Positions 21,546-32,483 are shown, numbered from the stretch's first letter. The stretch: 64,000 bases of DNA from Gnetum montanum (GCA_015680685.1 MNCI01006837.1:962520-1026519), one strand, 5' to 3'. Made by a program: numbers and translations. The notes: a model not told the origin generated them from the sequence alone.

Positions 21546-22780
21546 AATTGGGAGAAGTTGGGCACTTTGACGAAATTGAAACAGATATTCATTATTTCAG
21601 ATCTCTCCCTTGCAATTCAGTCATGGGGGAGATGGCCACCTATGATAGCCATTGGAGGCCCTTAGTTCTTTTTATGTTTTTGTTTTACAAATTTCTTTAA
21701 CTTTTCTTATTTTTGTTTTTCAACATCGTTATACTTTTCCATTTTGTGTGTGTGTGTGTGTGTNTCTCTTTCTAATAAGAACTTTAATGAACCAGTGACT
21801 GGGCACTTCTCAAACTAAGGAAGGACTCAAGGTTTGACAAGGGTGTGACTTCAAGGGAACTTGATGCTTTTGTGTTGGCCATTCTCTTGGGTGCTTGGAT
21901 GTTTTCTTCTTGAGTTTTCTTGCTATTCCGATGTTACTCAATTATCGGAAGCTGAGACAATCAAAATAAGTAGTTTTTGCATGGTGTGGTTCTCATGCAT
22001 AAAAACACAAAACACAAAAATAGAAAAGCAAAAAAAAAGTGAAAAAATGTGAGAATTCAAAGCACACCCCTGAGAAAAAATAATTCCTTGGGTTACAAGC
22101 ACTGGTTATGGAACAAAAAATGTTCCCTCTAACTAAGGCCCTTCTCGCTTCCCATTCTCTCCTCCTTGTTTTGTTGGAATGGTGGTGACTCTTTGGGGAA
22201 GCATTCTTGTTATTCAAGGAGATGGATTAACTGGATGCATTGATGCGAAGTCACTAGATGTGGTTGGTTTGAGGCCAGATTTGGAATGAGATTTGCCAAG
22301 TCACATTAATCTTGAAACACACAAGGGGCTGTACACCACCTTGTTCTTGGGATTCCATTCCATTCTCTTCTCTCCATTGTTCACCTCATTTCCGGTTGTA
22401 TCATTAGTGTATATTTTGGTAGATACATTGTTTTCTTTTTGGTAAATTCTTGCGGTTAAGAATTTAACTCTTGTTCCAAATGACATCGAAAGCTATGCAA
22501 GGAGCAAGATCGATGGTGCGCTTATGGATGGACAACGAAAGGCGCAGTCTTGGGGTTGGTAGCAACAACACTTCTTCTCTTCTTGTCTCTTCTCTTTTCT
22601 CTCAGTTGCCAAATGAGGCCTGATGTCAATGTAATAAGGTGTTCACCCTTGTTGTCATGAACACCAGTTTTTTCAAGTCTTGTAATGATGATCCGTTCAC
22701 ATGTCATCCCATTAGTTTCCATTGAGTCAATAATCCCATACCTTCCTGATATTATTGTAATGAACTCGAGGATGAGTTTT
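21546..22780 (+). other. B post-deletion 3' non-coding region
   Basis: From about 21590 (TTATTTCAGATCTC, then TCAGTCATGGGGGAGATGGC) it matches the reverse of 37090-35160 in C, the stretch between integrase and 3' LTR. A GT microsatellite (21745-21763) ending at an N lies inside. No env-like frame is present. A short block at 22498-22570 keeps a reading frame similar to C 35462-35388. Otherwise no signal is recognised. Confidence 0.75.
21745..21764 (+). repeat. GT microsatellite with unresolved base
   Basis: About nine GT units followed by an N at 21764. The N suggests sequencing or assembly uncertainty in the repeat. Confidence 0.9.
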
Positions 22781-22798
22781 CATTTAGTCATGGGGGTA
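22781..22798 (+). other. Polypurine tract region of B
   Basis: CATTTAGTCATGGGGGTA abuts the 3' LTR start at 22799. Element C has the same string next to its 3' LTR on the minus strand (CATTCAATCATGGGGTA). This position primes plus-strand DNA synthesis. The purine run is short, as is common in decayed copies. Confidence 0.7.
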
Positions 22799-23572
22799 TG
22801 ATGGGATGCGATATTGCATGCGTGATATTGCGGCCGTAGTGATATCACATCCCTCGCGATATCATGTATGCGATATCACATCTTCCCCTGTGATATCGCG
22901 ATGCGCCGTCATATCTATAAATAAGAGGCGACTCTTCATTGTTTTCTCATCCTAGGCTAGACAATAGAGAAACTCTGGCAGATTGATCACTCCAGAGATA
23001 GAATATTTTCCATGTGCTTGCAGTAGGAGTCTTAAAGTGAATGGATCTTTATTCGAGCAAACATTGTACCTGAACATAAGTTTGTGTATGGCAATAAAGA
23101 TGAGCTTCTTGGATAAACCTTGCAGTGCATGGAATAGGCTAATTAGGATTTTATTTATCNNNNNNNNNNNNNNNNNNNNNNNNNNNNNNNNNNNNNNNNN
23201 NNNNNNNNNNNNNNNNNNNNNNNNNNNNNNNNNNNNNNNNNNNNNNNNNNNNNNNNNNNNNNNNNNNNNNNNNNNNNNNNNNNNNNNNNNNNNNNNNNNN
23301 NNNNNNNNNNNNNNNNNNNNNNNNNNNNNNNNNNNNNNNNNNNNNNNNNNNNNNNNNNNNNNNNNNNNNNNNNNNNNNNNNNNNNNNNNNNNNNNNNNNN
23401 NNNNNNNNNNNNNNNNNNNNNNNNNNNNNNNNNNNNNNNNNNNNNNNNNNNNNNNNNNNNNNNNNNNNNNNNNNNNNNNNNNNNNNNNNNNNNNNNNNNN
23501 NNNNNNNNNNNNNNNNNNNNNNNNNNNCTCGTATTCGTATGGTTGAGTGTAGGGGTATCTCGCCACTCATCA
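22799..23572 (+). repeat. 3' LTR of element B (with assembly gap)
   Basis: Starts TGATGGGATGCGATATT and ends CGCCACTCATCA. The GATATC zone (22805-22905), TATAAATAAGAGG near 22915 and an AATAAA near 23094 match the 5' LTR. Bases 23160-23527 are N, so the true length is unknown. Confidence 0.88.
23160..23527. other. Assembly gap, 368 N
   Basis: A run of N replaces most of the R-U5 part of the B 3' LTR. Open frames spanning it are artefacts. The 5' LTR suggests the missing piece is about 450 bp, so the gap size may be an estimate. Confidence 0.99.
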
Positions 23573-24820
23573 ATTGTGACCTTGCATTTCCCTAGGAAGT
23601 CCCTAGAACATTAATTTTAGTCCTTTAGATGCCATAAATTTAGTTTTCCTTTGTAGCTTCATTGGTTAGAATTGCTCTAGCATGGGTGGTAGTTCTAGGC
23701 CTAGTTTGTGACTTCAAGAAGTTCAAATTGACACCTGAATTGATTAATTTTCTTTCCCAACCTACTATGTTGATCATACAAGCTGTTAGGAGTTCAAAAC
23801 TAATTAAAATCAACCTAAGAAATAACATGACCACCCTGTCCATGCTAGGGGTCACCCCACCCATGCTAGCCAACATGGCCCCAATGTGGATGCTTAGAAA
23901 TACCTCATTATTGACCCAAAATAGCCTCAAAATAGCCTACACAGATACCCAATCTCACTTGTCAGCTTTGTAGCATCTTACGATGGCCTGATAAGGCCTA
24001 AAAATGGTAAAATCTAATACTTTTTAACTAGTCTTTACCTTGTGTTATCACGCATTTTTCACCTTGGTTGGTTTGACCTTGTTTCATGGTGTTTTGACTT
24101 ATTTTGGCCTTGTTGTGCATTTTTGACCTTTGTTATCATTAGTTGATCTCAATTAGCTTCTACATAGCTCTAGTTTCACCATATCTACCTTGTTCTCTCT
24201 ATTATGGCATTTGTTAACCTCTGTATGACCTTTGATTGGTGTTAGGTGATGGGGTTTGACCATTCTTGATCATCATTCGATACCATGTAACTATGGCTTG
24301 CCAAGGCCTTAAACTAGTAACATGGCTTGCCAAGGTCTTGAACTGGTAACATGACCTACTAAGGCCTAAAACTAGCAAAAGTGTAACCTTTTTTGACCAT
24401 GTTTAACCTTATTTTTCATACTTTCATTATGATTTAACTTGTTTTTACCTTGTTTGACCTTTATTTGACCTTATGTGGCCTTTGTTCCATCTTATTTATC
24501 TTCACCTACCTCTTATAGCTTTGTTTGGCCTTGTTTGACCTTGAAATAGCATGTGTTTGCATAGTTACTAAAACACTCTATATCATTTTGGCATTATTTG
24601 CTCATTTTTACCTAGGTTTCACTTAATGTCCTTATGGTTGACATGCAAGACTAGAGTAAGAGTACCTGGGAGCAGATCAATTTTCCTTTGAGTCTAAGTG
24701 GGCCCCACAGTAGTGTTGAATAATGTATTGATCCTAATTGCCTAAATCTTGAGCCTGAGAGTCTTGTCATCAATAGAGCCTTAATAGAGAAACCTCTAGA
24801 ATGGCCTAAAAACCTGTTAA
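23573..24820 (+). other. D spacer, right part: end of 188-bp array and TTTGACC-rich stretch
   Basis: Array cores reappear at about 23676 and 23868. Subtracting B and its duplication gives positions 17401 and 17593, on the 188-bp grid. At about 24030-24560 the motif TTTGACC or TTGACCTTG recurs roughly ten times in a thymine-rich background. At 24290-24385 a unit of about 40 bp (ATGGCTTGCCAAGG, CTTAAACTAGTAAC) repeats three times and resembles 9455-9625. No coding frame is seen until about 24800. Confidence 0.6.
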
Positions 24821-25800
24821 AACCTTTGAGATAGATGTTGGCAACATTACTGAAGACTCTTTAGTTGAGGTTCCTATCACAACACATAGTGGTGAGGAGA
24901 AAACATTGAAACTAAGTTCCTCACTAGAACCTCAACAAGCTCAAGACATCACCAAGGTCCTACAAGATAACATTAAGGCCTTTGCCTGGTCATATGAAGA
25001 TATGCCAGGTCTTGACCCACGCTTAGTACAACACAACATCATACTCGATCCTGGCATTAGACCAATCAAGCAAAAAGTGCATAAGATTATACCTAAATTA
25101 GCCTTGGCTATTTGTGATGAAATCACAAAACTATACCAAGTTGGTTTCATTAGAGCTGTTGATCATGCAGCATGGGTGTCTAACATAGTGGTAGTCCCTA
25201 ATAAAAATGGGAGTATATGCATTTGCATCAATTTCTGAGACCTAAATAGGGTAACTATCAAAGATGATTTTCCTTTGCCTAGTATTGATTAATTTATTGA
25301 TACTAAGGCTAGACATGCCTTGTTATCCTTCATGGATGGGTTCTCAGGATACAACCAAATTAGAAGTAACCTAGAGCATCAACTTAGTATGACCTTCATG
25401 ACCTCTTGGGGTACCTTTTGTTACACTATGATGTCCTTTGGCCTAAATAATGCAAGAGCAACCTACCACAGAGCCATGACATATATCTTTAGTGACTATA
25501 TGCTAGGTTTAATCAATGATTATGTAGAAATAGTCGTCAAGTCCAAAGTGGCTGATAACCATGCACATGACTTTGAATTGCACTTAAACAATTCCTCAAG
25601 TATGAGCTTAGGCTTAATCTTAAGAAGTGTATCTTTGTTATCAAAATTAGTAAGATGCTCAAATTTTTAGTATTCGAAGTAGGAATATGTGTCAATCTTG
25701 ATAAGGTCAAGGTCATATCCAACTTGGCAACACTGACTAAACTTATGGAGCTTCAAGGACTACAAGGTAGATTATAATTTATCTATACATTTATCACTAG
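24820..25800 (+). pseudogene. Reverse transcriptase of element D (Tat-like)
   Basis: The frame opens near 24800 with acidic, non-catalytic sequence. The Tat-type entry FAWSYEDMPGLDPRL follows at about 24979-25023, then conserved RT blocks: VPNKNGSICICINF (about 25195-25238), LNRVTIKDDFPLPSID, FMDGFSGYNQIR (about 25330) and SFGLNNARATYHRAMT (about 25436-25485). The catalytic box, normally Y-V-D-D, reads N-D-Y-V-E here (about 25515-25530), so the second Asp is lost. The enzyme would copy the element RNA into DNA. A few stops and frameshifts interrupt it. It follows a spacer of many kilobases after the protease, not the short intron known in Ogre. Confidence 0.85.
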
Positions 25801-26300
25801 GCTTACAGATAAGTTATCACTATGAGTGGATGGCTTAATGCCAAGAAGCCTTAAAAAACCTTAAGCAAGAGTTGGCATAACTTCTGATGATCTATCCTCC
25901 ATAAGAGGATAAGCCTTTTGACATCTACCTTGCTATCTCTAACACATCTATTGCCTTTCTACTCTATCAAAAACAAGATGATGGAGTGAAGTTACCCGTA
26001 TATTACTTAAGTCATGCATTAGTTGCCCATAAGACCAAATACACCATATTATAGAAGTATTGTCTAGCCCTAGTCTTCTCATTAAATAAGTGAAGACATT
26101 ACCTCTTTAGGAGCCAAGTGAATGTCATTTGCAAAGACAACCTACTTAGAGGCACCACGACCAACATATATGAAAGTAGGTGTATATCCCATTGGAAAGT
26201 CATAATAGCTGACTTTGACCTACATTACATCTCTCAAGCCTCAATAAAAGGTCAAGCTATAGCCATACAACTTACTATTTCATGGGCAAGACCCTAAATT
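25801..26300 (+). pseudogene. RNase H (first) and connection of element D
   Basis: After the RT thumb (about 25700-25860) the classical Ty3/gypsy RNase H follows. Recognisable are IAFLLYQKQDDGVKLPVYYL (about 25947-26005), SHALVAHKTKYT and the ALVFSLNK..RHYL block (about 26067-26105). It would degrade RNA in RNA-DNA hybrids. In the Tat lineage this domain is usually degenerate because a second one takes over, and here too the acidic residues are hard to place. Stops at several sites. Confidence 0.75.
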
Positions 26301-26319
26301 TTCATATGAACACAACAAC

Positions 26320-26740
26320 ATTATTAGCCAAGTGCCCAAGGGCTATGAGGTGGTGATGCACTTTGATGAAGCTTCAATTGTCCATGGGGCTAGTACTATT
26401 TCCATCATAACATTTTCATCTAGTGAAATTGAACCCTTCACTTACCAATTCAAATTTCCATGTACCAACAATGTAGTGGAGTATGAGGGTTTGATCAAGA
26501 AATGATGGGAGCCTGTGACGTAGGAATCAAACACTTAATGATCAAGGATGATTCATAACTTGTGGTTAATAGAGTAACCAAGGTTTATGCATGTAAAGCC
26601 AAATATTTGCAACCTTACTATGACCTAGGAAAGAAATTGATGTAATAGTTTACAAACATTAATGTCCAACATGTAACCCAAAACAAGAACACCATAGCCA
26701 ATGCCATTATGATGCTAGCCCTTAGTGTGATGCCAAATGT
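26320..26740 (+). pseudogene. Second (archaeal-type) RNase H of element D
   Basis: Starts around 26340 with a VVMHFDEAS-type strand, goes on to the block FKFPCTNNVVEYEGLIK (about 26450-26503), where N-N-x-x-E-Y-E is the hallmark of the additional RNase H of the Tat/Ogre lineage. It then runs to GIKHLMIKDDS (about 26520-26555) and a KAKYLQPYYDLGKKL strand (about 26597-26640). Presence of two RNase H domains in a row supports the Tat assignment. A frameshift near 26500 and stops break it. Confidence 0.8.
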
Positions 26741-28083
26741 ATTTAGCAAGTTTCCCTCCTTAACTATGAACTGTGCTATTCCCATCACACAAGACACTGA
26801 GGATAACTCCATAGCTATAGTTCATATTGCTCCTACAAAGGAGTGGTATGACAATATCAAGTTTTACCTTATGCATAGTGAATCTTCACAAGGCCTCATT
26901 TCCACTCAAAAGAACATTGTATGTAAAGAATCAAAATAGTATGTCATAGTAGGTGATAACACATTATGTCAATGATTCTATGATAACATATTATTGGTGT
27001 GCTTAGGTAAAATTGAAGCCTACACATTCCTAGAGCAAGTTCACGAGGGTGTATGTGGAGGACACAAAGGACCTAGAGCCATGGCTACCAAGATCAGATA
27101 GTTAGGCTATTATTGGCCCTATGTGGAAAATGTTTGCCTTTAGAAGGTCAAAACTTATGACACTTGTCAAAGGCATAGTAATCTTATACATGTACCATCC
27201 ACTAAGTTACATACCACTCAAATAACTTAGTCATTTCAATAATGGGGGTTGGATATCATTAGATTCATAATGCCTAAATCTTTTGTAGGGCATAGCTTTA
27301 TCATCACTACAAATGAATACTTCAAGAAGTGGGTTGAAGCTATTCTTGTTAGGAAAATGACATCTCAACAAGTTTGTAGATTCATATTGGATAACATAGT
27401 ATCTTGTTTCAGCCTACTTATGATCATAGTCACAAATAATGAACCAGAATTTAGTAGCTAAGAAATGAAAAATTTTTATCATGAACTAGGCATTAAGCAT
27501 TTCTTCTCATCACTATATTACCCTCAAGCTAATGGGCAAGCCAAAGTAAGCAATAAGGCCATCATAAACTTGCTCAAAAAGATGTTGAATAACAACAAAC
27601 GCAAGTGGCATGAGTGGCTTATACATGCACTTTGGGCCTATTGAACCACATTCTGAACCACAACCGATGTAACCCACATAGCTTGGTTTATCATTCTAAA
27701 GTTGTTTTACCTCTTGAATTGCAGGTGCCATCACTCCAAGTAGTCCTACCGAACTTCATCAACAATGAACATAGCAAGGAGGTGTGCACCATGGATCTAA
27801 ACTAGGTGAAAGGAAACAAGTAAGAATGGTTACTCATGTCAAGAGATACTAGGAGAGGTAGAAATGGAAACATTACCATGACCATAACAAGTGCAAGATC
27901 AAGGAAGGAGACCTAGTTGTCAAAGTTATCCATGAGCATGTGGACAAATTCTCAACCATCTAGGAAGAGCCTTTCTTAATCACTAAGGCCTACGACAACA
28001 AAGCCTTTAGGATAGTAGACATGGATGAAAATGGGTTGGCCAATTTAGATAATCATTCCTACCTAAAGCCTTACTACATGTAG
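26741..28083 (+). pseudogene. Integrase of element D
   Basis: The zinc-binding N-domain reads HEGVCGGHKGP (about 27043-27075), with the C-x2-C half about 40 codons later (TYDTCQRH, about 27150-27175). The catalytic core has its first Asp in WGLDIIRF (about 27244-27267), the second in TNNEPEF (Asp replaced by Asn, about 27430-27458), and the Glu region in YYPQANGQAKVSNK (about 27518-27560). The C-terminal domain keeps KEGDLVVKVI (about 27904) and a final YLKPYY (about 28060-28078). Integrase would join element DNA to the chromosome. Loss of the central Asp plus stops make it inactive. Confidence 0.83.
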
Positions 28084-29073
28084 CCCATGAGAACCAACAA
28101 TTGACACCAAAAACCTTAGCAACCAATGACAAGTGAGCTTGCATGACCTCATTTTGCACAATAGACAAACTAGTAAACTTTGTAACATATGTGACCTATG
28201 GTGACCTAGTTTGCTGATTATCTTATATGGCCTTATGCATTACCATGTAACAACATGTTTTATTTGTCTTATTTTCTTGTTCTCTTAGAGTTGTGCTTGC
28301 AAGATGAAGCCTAGAGTCATCGCAAAGGTGCAACTCATTACAGAAGCAAGTCACCATGTGATCTTGATACACAAGGTTTTGTGAGTTTGTCTTGCCATGC
28401 CAAGAGTACTTATTCCACTTCACTCCTATTACTTCTTCTTGAGTCCAACCCCTTAACTTGATTGTAACCTTTCTCATCCTGAATAACAATGATGACCAAT
28501 GTTTGACACTCATGCATTATGACCATTTAACATCTCCTTCTTCATGCTGCACCATCAAGCCTAATGAATGTAACACATCTCATTTGATGGAAAAAATAAA
28601 CCCAATTTTGGCAAAGAAACCCAATGAAGTTTTCAACCCATAAAAAAAGAAAAAGAAAATTACCAAGAAGTTGAAAGGCCAATGAAGATGAAAAGACAAA
28701 TCGATGGTTCCAAACATGTAAGGGGGAATCCTAATGGCCAAAGAAATCTTGGAGTGAGATGTTGGTTCCTCAAATGTATTGCCAAGTGATCAACATCTTG
28801 AAACATGTAGCAAAAAGACTTATTGATTGGCAACCATGTTAATGCCATATTAAAGCCATGATGTCAGCTTATGGAACTCATTGTTAAACCTCATGACCAA
28901 ACATAACCTATAAAGGTTATCAGCTTATCCTAACCTTATCCCATCATCATAAGCACTCTTTGGTATGGTTCAACACTACTGAATTAAGTGCCAAGAGAGC
29001 ACACTAATGATGAATCTGTAGCAGTGTTTTGTATTCTTGGTCTGTGCCTTTTAGGTAAATCTTCAAGACACCA
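28084..29073 (+). other. D 3' non-coding region
   Basis: About 1 kb between integrase and the 3' LTR. Open frames here are short, on both strands, and do not resemble env or a known extra ORF. A run of A and AG-rich bases lies at 28640-28690. No recognised signal until the polypurine tract. Confidence 0.6.
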
Positions 29074-29088
29074 ATAAAGAGGAGCTAA
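29074..29088 (+). other. Polypurine tract of D
   Basis: ATAAAGAGGAGCTAA directly precedes the 3' LTR start TGAAACACC at 29089. Purine-rich and in the right place for plus-strand priming. Confidence 0.75.
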
Positions 29089-30508
29089 TGAAACACCACC
29101 AAGAAAACACATGTTATGACCTTATTGACATTGTACTTTTTACCCCATGAAACCCAAGGCTAAAAATTTCATTATAAAATGTGAAAATTGTAATCCACAA
29201 GATGCAATTTCACATACCTTAACTTTTGGAGGTTGAAAAATGCCTCATAAGTGCTCATATCCTCAATCCCCGAGTGAACAATGTCATATCATGCTTATAT
29301 TCGGGCTTGGGGGGGGGGGGGGGGGGGGGGGGGGGTGTCAAAATTCCTTTTGGACTATGAAAATTGACATTTTCATGGGTTTTTTTAGGGTTATAATCTT
29401 TGCTATATTGGAGTCACATGTGTTCAATGTTGGGAGGTTTAGCTCTTGAAGCCTCAGCGTGACTCCAGCATGCTCAATGTTGATCTAACAACCCCAGTGT
29501 TGCTCTAGAAACTCTAGCATGACACCAAAAACCTCAACGTGGCTCTTGCAATCTAAGCATGGGTCTCATACCACCAACATGATTTTTGTAGGCCCAGCAT
29601 TGCTCCTGGAAAGCTAGTGTGGGTGGAAGAAGCTAGCATGGGTAAAATTCCTATTTACTATTTCTAGTAACTATAATGGTTTTGGTATCTTGGGGGTATC
29701 AAAACGTAGCATACATAAAAACCATGTTAAATTTGGACACCTACCACACCTGCACATGACATCAATCTCTTAACAATTAGGCAAAAATTTGTAACCCAAA
29801 TTATGGCCATGAAACATATATAAACCAAGCTTGTACACCATGAAAAGGTTCCACTTTTTGGCATTTAAGAGCTTTGAAAACTTAGTGTAGACACAAGGAT
29901 TTTGAAGATTTTCTAGTGTGGAACCTACAACCATTTTGGACATTTTTTAAGCCTTGAGATTGTGTGAGATTTTGTGGCAACACTAAGTAACTTGGGCATT
30001 AAGACTCCCAGCGTGGCTCTTCCTTGTGGCCCAAAACCCCCACATATCTTACCCTCTTAAACCACTGATGTTGCGAATCTAGTGAAGGAAACAGCAAGGT
30101 ATTTTAGTTTTGGAAGTTGTGGGGCATCGGGATCATGGAGTTGACTATGGCATCCAAGGCTACTATCTTCAATAGACTCCAAAACCTAGTGAGTGATCCC
30201 TTTACATCCCCCAGGCACCATTTGTACATAGTTTGAACTTTCTTTATTCCATTATAATAAAATTTATAGTTCCATTTTTTGTGCAAGTTAGAGAAGATTT
30301 ATTTTACTCTATGCATTTATTTTAAACTAGATCTACATTGTATTTTATTTGTATTATTCTTTTTTACACTCTATAAGCCCTTAGATGATCAACAAGACCA
30401 TCCAAGACACCTCAAATCCTATTTTTCAAAGGCCCTTGGGATCCAAGATTAAAGATATTCTAGCTAGGATTTTTGATTTTCCAACAACTAAATTTTCTAG
30501 TTGCTACA
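29089..30508 (+). repeat. 3' LTR of element D
   Basis: Homologous over its full length to 1557-2950, with the same minisatellite (about 29440-29640), TATATAAA at 29817-29824 and an AATAAAA near 30258. It ends TTGCTACA at 30508, followed by acctt, the partner of the left-hand ccctt. It contains a 27-G run where the 5' copy has a short mixed G/A tract. Confidence 0.88.
29309..29335 (+). repeat. Run of 27 G
   Basis: Homopolymer in the 3' LTR of D. The 5' LTR has GGGGGCAAGGGAGG at the homologous place (about 1782-1795). Either a true slippage expansion or an assembly error in a difficult run. Confidence 0.85.
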
Positions 30509-32350
30509 ACCTTGTTTTTGTAATAGACCTATTATGCATTCTTTTTCTTTCTTCTTTTTTAACCACTACTCCCTTTATCTCTTCTTTCCTCTATGATTTT
30601 TAGAGTTGTTTGGAACTTTTCATCTAAGGAGTCCCACATCTTATCCGACTTAGCCTATATTTCAGTGCCAAATTTTTGGATCAACAAGGTTTTCCTTTTG
30701 TACCACTTTACCAAGTATTGCTTCTTCCTTAGAGTTGTAGAAATGTACCTCCCTTTTACGAATGGAGGGGTCCTTGTTGTACTCCTCTATACTTTTATTA
30801 TTTTTGAGCTCTCTTTCTTCTTTAGCCATATGATCTATTAGCCTTTGAATTTGATGGTCCCACATCTTAGAAAGTCTTCCTTGGGCATAGAACCTACAAA
30901 TTTTCTTTATTTTATTTTTAAGTCCATCTATGATATGGCGTAGCTAATCCATTTGGGAGTATCTATGGCATGAGCATTGATGTAGAAGAAAATAGTACCT
31001 ACCTAGGGTTGTATCCAAGAACTCATGATTGCCATGTTTCCATCATTGGATCTATCTCTGCAAGTTGGACACTCCGAGGTACATTTGGTATTTTTCATTA
31101 AAGAGTTCCAACATAGTATTTCATCAATTAATGGATTCTTGTGCTAAGAACTTGTAGTAGCCTTTTGCTTCCTTGATGAGTATCCTTAGGAACAACTTTA
31201 GCCTTTTTCATTCATTCTCTATGTTTTGTAAGGCATAGGTATCATGAAAGGCTTGAAGATGATTTTGTGGATCTGAATTATATCCCCTTTCAAACCTAGG
31301 AAAATTGTTCCTATTCAACCTCTTGATTCAATAATCTTTCAAGTGCCTTGTAGGTATTCACATTGCCTCTGAAATGTTCAATATGTTTTAGGCAATCACT
31401 AGGGGCTCATCATAGTCATGACAATCTTGGTAACCCTGTTTATGGCCATGACATCTATGATGAGTCATGCTATGCCTTCTCTCCTAATGCTACTCCTCCT
31501 CCTATGGTTATCCTTGATCCTACTATTGACCATCCTACTGGGATCTACATTCATCCCTATCCCACCATTCATCTCCATCTACATCCCAACTAGTTTTCCT
31601 TCTATCTCGATCCCTACTCCTCTTATTAAAATTTGAGGATGAAGAGGACATTAAGGATCAAGAAGAAGAAGAACCAAAAGAATGATGCTTGCTAGTCCTT
31701 CTTCTTTAATCCTCATCCCAATCTGTTTGCTTTTCTTTTTCTTTTTTGTTGTGCTTGTCATTATCTTTACCCTTAGATGTTTGGCTTAGATTTCTTTCTT
31801 TTTAAGGCCTTTGGTCTTGAGAACTAGTGTTTCCTTCACCTAGTTATCCATAGTTGACTATATTAACTGGTGAAGGGTCTCCTCATCATATAAATAAGGA
31901 GAATATGTCTATTGTGAGTAGCCTAAAAAGAAATCCTTACCTTCCTTATGCTATTGCAAGAATACTTGGGTTGAGACCCTTTTGTCCTTAGAGTCCTCAT
32001 ATCATGCTTCCATCTACCAATCCTTCTTTTGTTGGCCATCAATAGGATGATAGTCCTAGTAGGTATGGTTCTAGACCTCATAATCTTCACTAAGTGTAGT
32101 GATGTCCAACCTGATGAGATTGTTCATTAGCATGTTAGGAACAAATTGATCAAAAGGCAACATGATGTTGCCTTCCATATCCTTCTAGTGTAATTGTTCG
32201 TCTTGATGTAGGATGAGAGTGAAATCCAGATGGTAGGGATTTAGATGAGCATAGATAACATGAAGCTCTTAGGATGTTTTTGAAACCTCCTATCATTGAT
32301 TGGATCCTCTTGTATGTGATGGAGATTCGTCCCTTTGAGAAGAAGCCATG
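30509..32350 (-). pseudogene. gag of element F (Athila-like), decayed
   Basis: Minus-strand gag starting at ATG 32350 (MASSQRDESPSHT), about 134 bp from the primer site, like its sisters. N-terminal block GNIMLPFDQFVPNMLMN lies near 32100-32165. A basic, His/Ser-rich part is at about 31430-31700, where the plus strand shows CTCCTC-rich runs. Capsid follows at about 30900-31340. The charged helical segment 30865-30662 (AKEERELKNNKSIEEYNKDP) is homologous to B 19740-19900. The coding is cut at 30509 by D and continues at 1556 downwards. It is more decayed than B or C. Confidence 0.85.
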
Positions 32351-32483
32351 TTAGGTATTGCTAGAAACATTGTGCTTGTTGGTGTATTATTATTCCGTTA
32401 ATGATTTATCATTGATTAGTCCTTGCAACACCTTTGTACAATGTCACAGGTTTTTCCTACTTAGTGCACTTAACTAAAATAAG

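Larger units (their letters stand above)
17303..23572 (+). mobile_element. Element B: Athila-like non-autonomous gag-protease derivative
   Basis: LTRs at 17303-18160 and 22799-23572 (the latter containing the N gap) bracket a tRNA-Asp-type primer site, gag and protease, but no RT, RNase H or integrase. Flanking 5-mers ATTTT (17298-17302) and ATTGT (23573-23577) match at four of five. Compared with element C, the protein homology stops just after the protease (about 21545). Homology then resumes near 21590, in the non-coding region that follows integrase in C, so one internal deletion removed the whole pol enzyme part. CpG dinucleotides are better kept than in D, consistent with B being the younger insertion in D's tandem array. 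Confidence 0.9.
1557..30508 (+). mobile_element. Element D: giant Tat/Ogre-like LTR retrotransposon with nested insertions
   Basis: Two related LTRs (1557-2950 and 29089-30508) bracket gag, protease, RT, two RNase H domains and integrase in that order on the plus strand, which is Ty3/gypsy order. Tat-lineage marks are the C-x2-H...GHDT...C-type zinc motif in gag, the RT style and the second, archaeal-type RNase H. Flanking 5-mers are ccctt (1552-1556) and acctt (30509-30513), one mismatch apart, and removing D rejoins element F. After subtracting the nested insertions (6328-7149, 7974-8824 and 17303-23572 plus duplications), D is about 21 kb, the size class of Ogre elements. An antisense split gene and a tandem array fill the long protease-RT spacer. 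Confidence 0.88.

Noticed and set aside
22952-23573. Long open frames across the N gap on both strands (140-204 codons)
   Set aside because: They are made of N-derived unknown residues joined to LTR sequence; no coding evidence.
29240-29449. 69-codon ORF with a poly-Gly stretch
   Set aside because: Its glycine run comes from the 27-G homopolymer in an LTR.
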